From positions 1-64,000 of the forward strand of contig NZ_JAQOWX010000013.1 of NCBI RefSeq assembly GCF_028462495.1: a stretch of 64,000 nucleotides of DNA, in the 5' to 3' direction. The translations under genes and the position numbers were made by a program. Below are positions 62,397-64,000 of this stretch, piece after piece. The stretch comes from Roseateles_E sp005503085. GTDB lineage: Bacteria; Pseudomonadota; Gammaproteobacteria; Burkholderiales; Burkholderiaceae_C. Within the stretch, counting starts at the first letter, position 1, and every line of letters starts with the position of its first letter. Under the pieces are notes generated by a model. It ran no database searches, had not been told where the DNA came from, and saw only the letters and a program-made list of their open reading frames with translations.

Positions 62397-63883
62397 TCCC
62401 AGCTCAAAGCCGAGATGTCGTTGACAAAGACCGGCATATCCGTCCACAAGCCCTTGAGCTGACGCTTGGCCACCGTCAGCCAGACCGGCTGGTACAGATA
62501 GGCGTTGACCGCGTCCTGCGCCAGCAGACGCTGCGCCTCGCCCAGCAGCTTGGCGCGCTCGGCCTCGCGCGGCGTGTTGTTGATGCGCTCCAGCAGCTTG
62601 GCAAACGCCGGGTTCTCATAGCCCCAGTAATAGCCGGGCTTGGCATAGTTGTTCAGATCGAAGGGCTCGACATGACTGATCAGGCTCAGGTCGTACTGCT
62701 TGTTGGTGTAGACACCCGACAACCACTGCGCCCACTCGACGTTCTCTATCTTCGCGACGATGCCCACCTTGGCCAGCTGGGCCGCAACGACCTCGCCACC
62801 CTGGCGCGCATAAGGCGTGGGCGGCAGCTTCAGGCTCAGCTCCAGCGGCGTCGCCACGCCCGCTTCCTTCAGCAGCGCGCGGGCCTTGTTGGGGTCGAAG
62901 GGGTTGAGGGCTGTCGTGTCCAGATAGCCCAGCGCGCCGGGCACGTAATGGCTGCCGATGGGCACACCGAAGCCATCGGCCGCCGCCTCGATGATGGACT
63001 TGCGGTCCAGCGCGGCGGCGATCGCGCGGCGCACCCGCACATCGTCCAGCGGTTTTTTCTTGTTGTTGATCGCCAGTATGGTCTTGGCCCGCGAACCGGC
63101 CTTGATGACCTGGAAACGCTTGTCGCTGCTGAACTGGCCCAGGCTGCGCGCTGCGGCCACGCGCGGGAAGGCATCGACATCGCCCGACAGCAGGGCCGCC
63201 ACCTGGGCCGCCGAGTCGCTGATGAAGCGGAAGCTGACGCGGCGTATCTTCAGCTGCGGCGCGGCGCGGTAGCCGTCCCAGCGGGTCAGCGTGACGGCCG
63301 AGCCCTTGGCCCAGTTCTCCAGCTTGTAGGGCCCGGTGCCGACCGGCCGGGTGGCATTGCTCTCGGCGCTCTTGGGCTCGACGATGATGGCGGTGGCCTG
63401 GCCGATCAGGAACAGGAAATCCGGCTCTATGGTCTTCAGGCCGATCACCACGGTGTGGGGATCGGGCGTCGCGATGAAGTCCATCGCGGCGAACCGGCGC
63501 TGGTCGTGGTTGACGCTTTTTTCGGCGGCCGCACGCTCGAAGCTGAACGTCACCGCCGCCGCATCGAAGGGCTCGCCGTTCTGGAACTTGACGCCCTTGC
63601 GCAGCTTGAAGGTATAGGTCTTCAGGTCCGGCGAGACCTCCCAGCTCTCTGCCAGCAGCGGGCTGACCTTGCCGTCCGGGCCGATCTTGCTCAGGGTCTC
63701 GAAGATGTTGTACTGGACGATCTCGGCAATCGCCGAGGCCGCGCCGGCGGTCGGGTCCAGGCCCGGCGGCTCCAGCGTCATCGCCAGCACCAGGCTGTCC
63801 TTTCTGGCCTGCGCCTGGACGCCCGCACTCAGCAGCCCCAGTGCGGCCAGACTCGTGGCCAGTATCAATTGCTTCATCAACAT
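62393..63883 (-). CDS. ABC transporter substrate-binding protein, family 5 (peptide/oligopeptide)
   Basis: The product is 496 aa from an ATG 7 bases after GGAGG. It has a signal peptide (LILATSLAALGLLSAGVQA), the family 5 opening LDPTAGAASAIAEIVQYN, then YTFKLRKGVKFQNGEPFDAA, and the typical RRAIAAALDRKSIIEAA. Periplasmic and likely to bind a peptide, amide or similar ligand. It is overlapped at both ends by operon neighbours (a transporter ATPase 7 bases, the amidase 4 bases). Confidence 0.93.
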   Translation of the reverse strand: MLMKQLILATSLAALGLLSAGVQAQARKDSLVLAMTLEPPGLDPTAGAASAIAEIVQYNIFETLSKIGPDGKVSPLLAESWEVSPDLKTYTFKLRKGVKFQNGEPFDAAAVTFSFERAAAEKSVNHDQRRFAAMDFIATPDPHTVVIGLKTIEPDFLFLIGQATAIIVEPKSAESNATRPVGTGPYKLENWAKGSAVTLTRWDGYRAAPQLKIRRVSFRFISDSAAQVAALLSGDVDAFPRVAAARSLGQFSSDKRFQVIKAGSRAKTILAINNKKKPLDDVRVRRAIAAALDRKSIIEAAADGFGVPIGSHYVPGALGYLDTTALNPFDPNKARALLKEAGVATPLELSLKLPPTPYARQGGEVVAAQLAKVGIVAKIENVEWAQWLSGVYTNKQYDLSLISHVEPFDLNNYAKPGYYWGYENPAFAKLLERINNTPREAERAKLLGEAQRLLAQDAVNAYLYQPVWLTVAKRQLKGLWTDMPVFVNDISALSWE

Positions 63884-64000
63884 CTGGAATCCTCCGCTGC
63901 AATCCGGGTTTGCAAAATCTTCTCGGCATGATGGCATGCCGCGCGCTGCCCCGCCCCCAGCTCGCGCAGCAGCGGCGGCTCGGCAGCGCAGCGCGGGCTC
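63877..64000 (-). CDS. C-terminal end of a peptide ABC transporter ATPase (cut by window edge)
   Basis: Forty codons remain, ending at TGA 63877-63879. They read RCAAEPPLLRELGAGQRAAC followed by HHAEKIL, the Cys-containing oligopeptide-transporter tail (consensus RCxxExPxLxxLxxGHxVAC) found in DppD/DppF/OppD/OppF. The stop overlaps the binding-protein start by 7 bases. The body of the gene lies outside the window. Confidence 0.7.
   Translation of the reverse strand, partial: SPRCAAEPPLLRELGAGQRAACHHAEKILQTRIAAEDSRC

Overview
The window is a GC-rich chromosomal segment, coding on both strands with very short gaps. No tRNA, rRNA, CRISPR array or insertion sequence was recognised. The gene set (HiPIP, PEP-CTERM protein, DUF4148 and DUF4124 proteins, glpDSTPQUV glycerol ABC operon, MerR plus photolyase locus, cox-type molybdenum hydroxylase operon) suggests a betaproteobacterium of the order Burkholderiales, probably near the Roseateles/Rubrivivax group. 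That placement is inferred from gene content only.

Layout. 1-11 kb: a cut-off gene end, a lipoprotein, TerB, a LysE exporter, a remnant of a flavin oxidase, a Fic protein next to a ParD/ParE-like toxin-antitoxin pair, Nudix, an LdhA-type dehydrogenase, a diguanylate cyclase, an acetyltransferase, a hydrolase, signal peptidase I and a CAP lipoprotein. 11-21 kb: glycerol uptake and catabolism. glpD-S-T-P-Q-U-V run leftwards and glpR-glpK diverge from a control region full of TTCG repeats. 21-32 kb: an esterase, a TMEM165-type Mn exporter behind a yybP-ykoY (Mn) riboswitch, an M16 peptidase pair, a PEP-CTERM protein, a Tat-exported phospholipase C and NDH-2. 32-37 kb: a 2OG-Fe(II) oxygenase, a JmjC-like cupin protein and an alpha/beta hydrolase. 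These three share an unnamed W-x2-WI/L module and are the best candidate for an undescribed system. 36-43 kb: lipocalin, acyltransferase, MerR regulator, DCC protein, HiPIP, DUF2256 and two photolyase/cryptochrome genes. This resembles a light or oxidative-stress regulon, but both photolyase genes carry a one-base frameshift. 43-50.6 kb: coxSLMDEG and a divergent xdhC-like gene. 50.6-64 kb: GST, phosphatase, a metallo-beta-lactamase-fold hydrolase, a cytochrome c fusion, a membrane-tethered receiver protein, AqpZ, ClpP, acetyltransferases, an SDR, and the end of a peptide ABC transporter operon linked to an amidase.

Sequence quality matters here. A single N at 49565 separates two identical 102-base copies, which looks like an unmerged contig overlap. 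The two photolyase frameshifts and a Cys-to-Ser change in CoxS should be read with that in mind.
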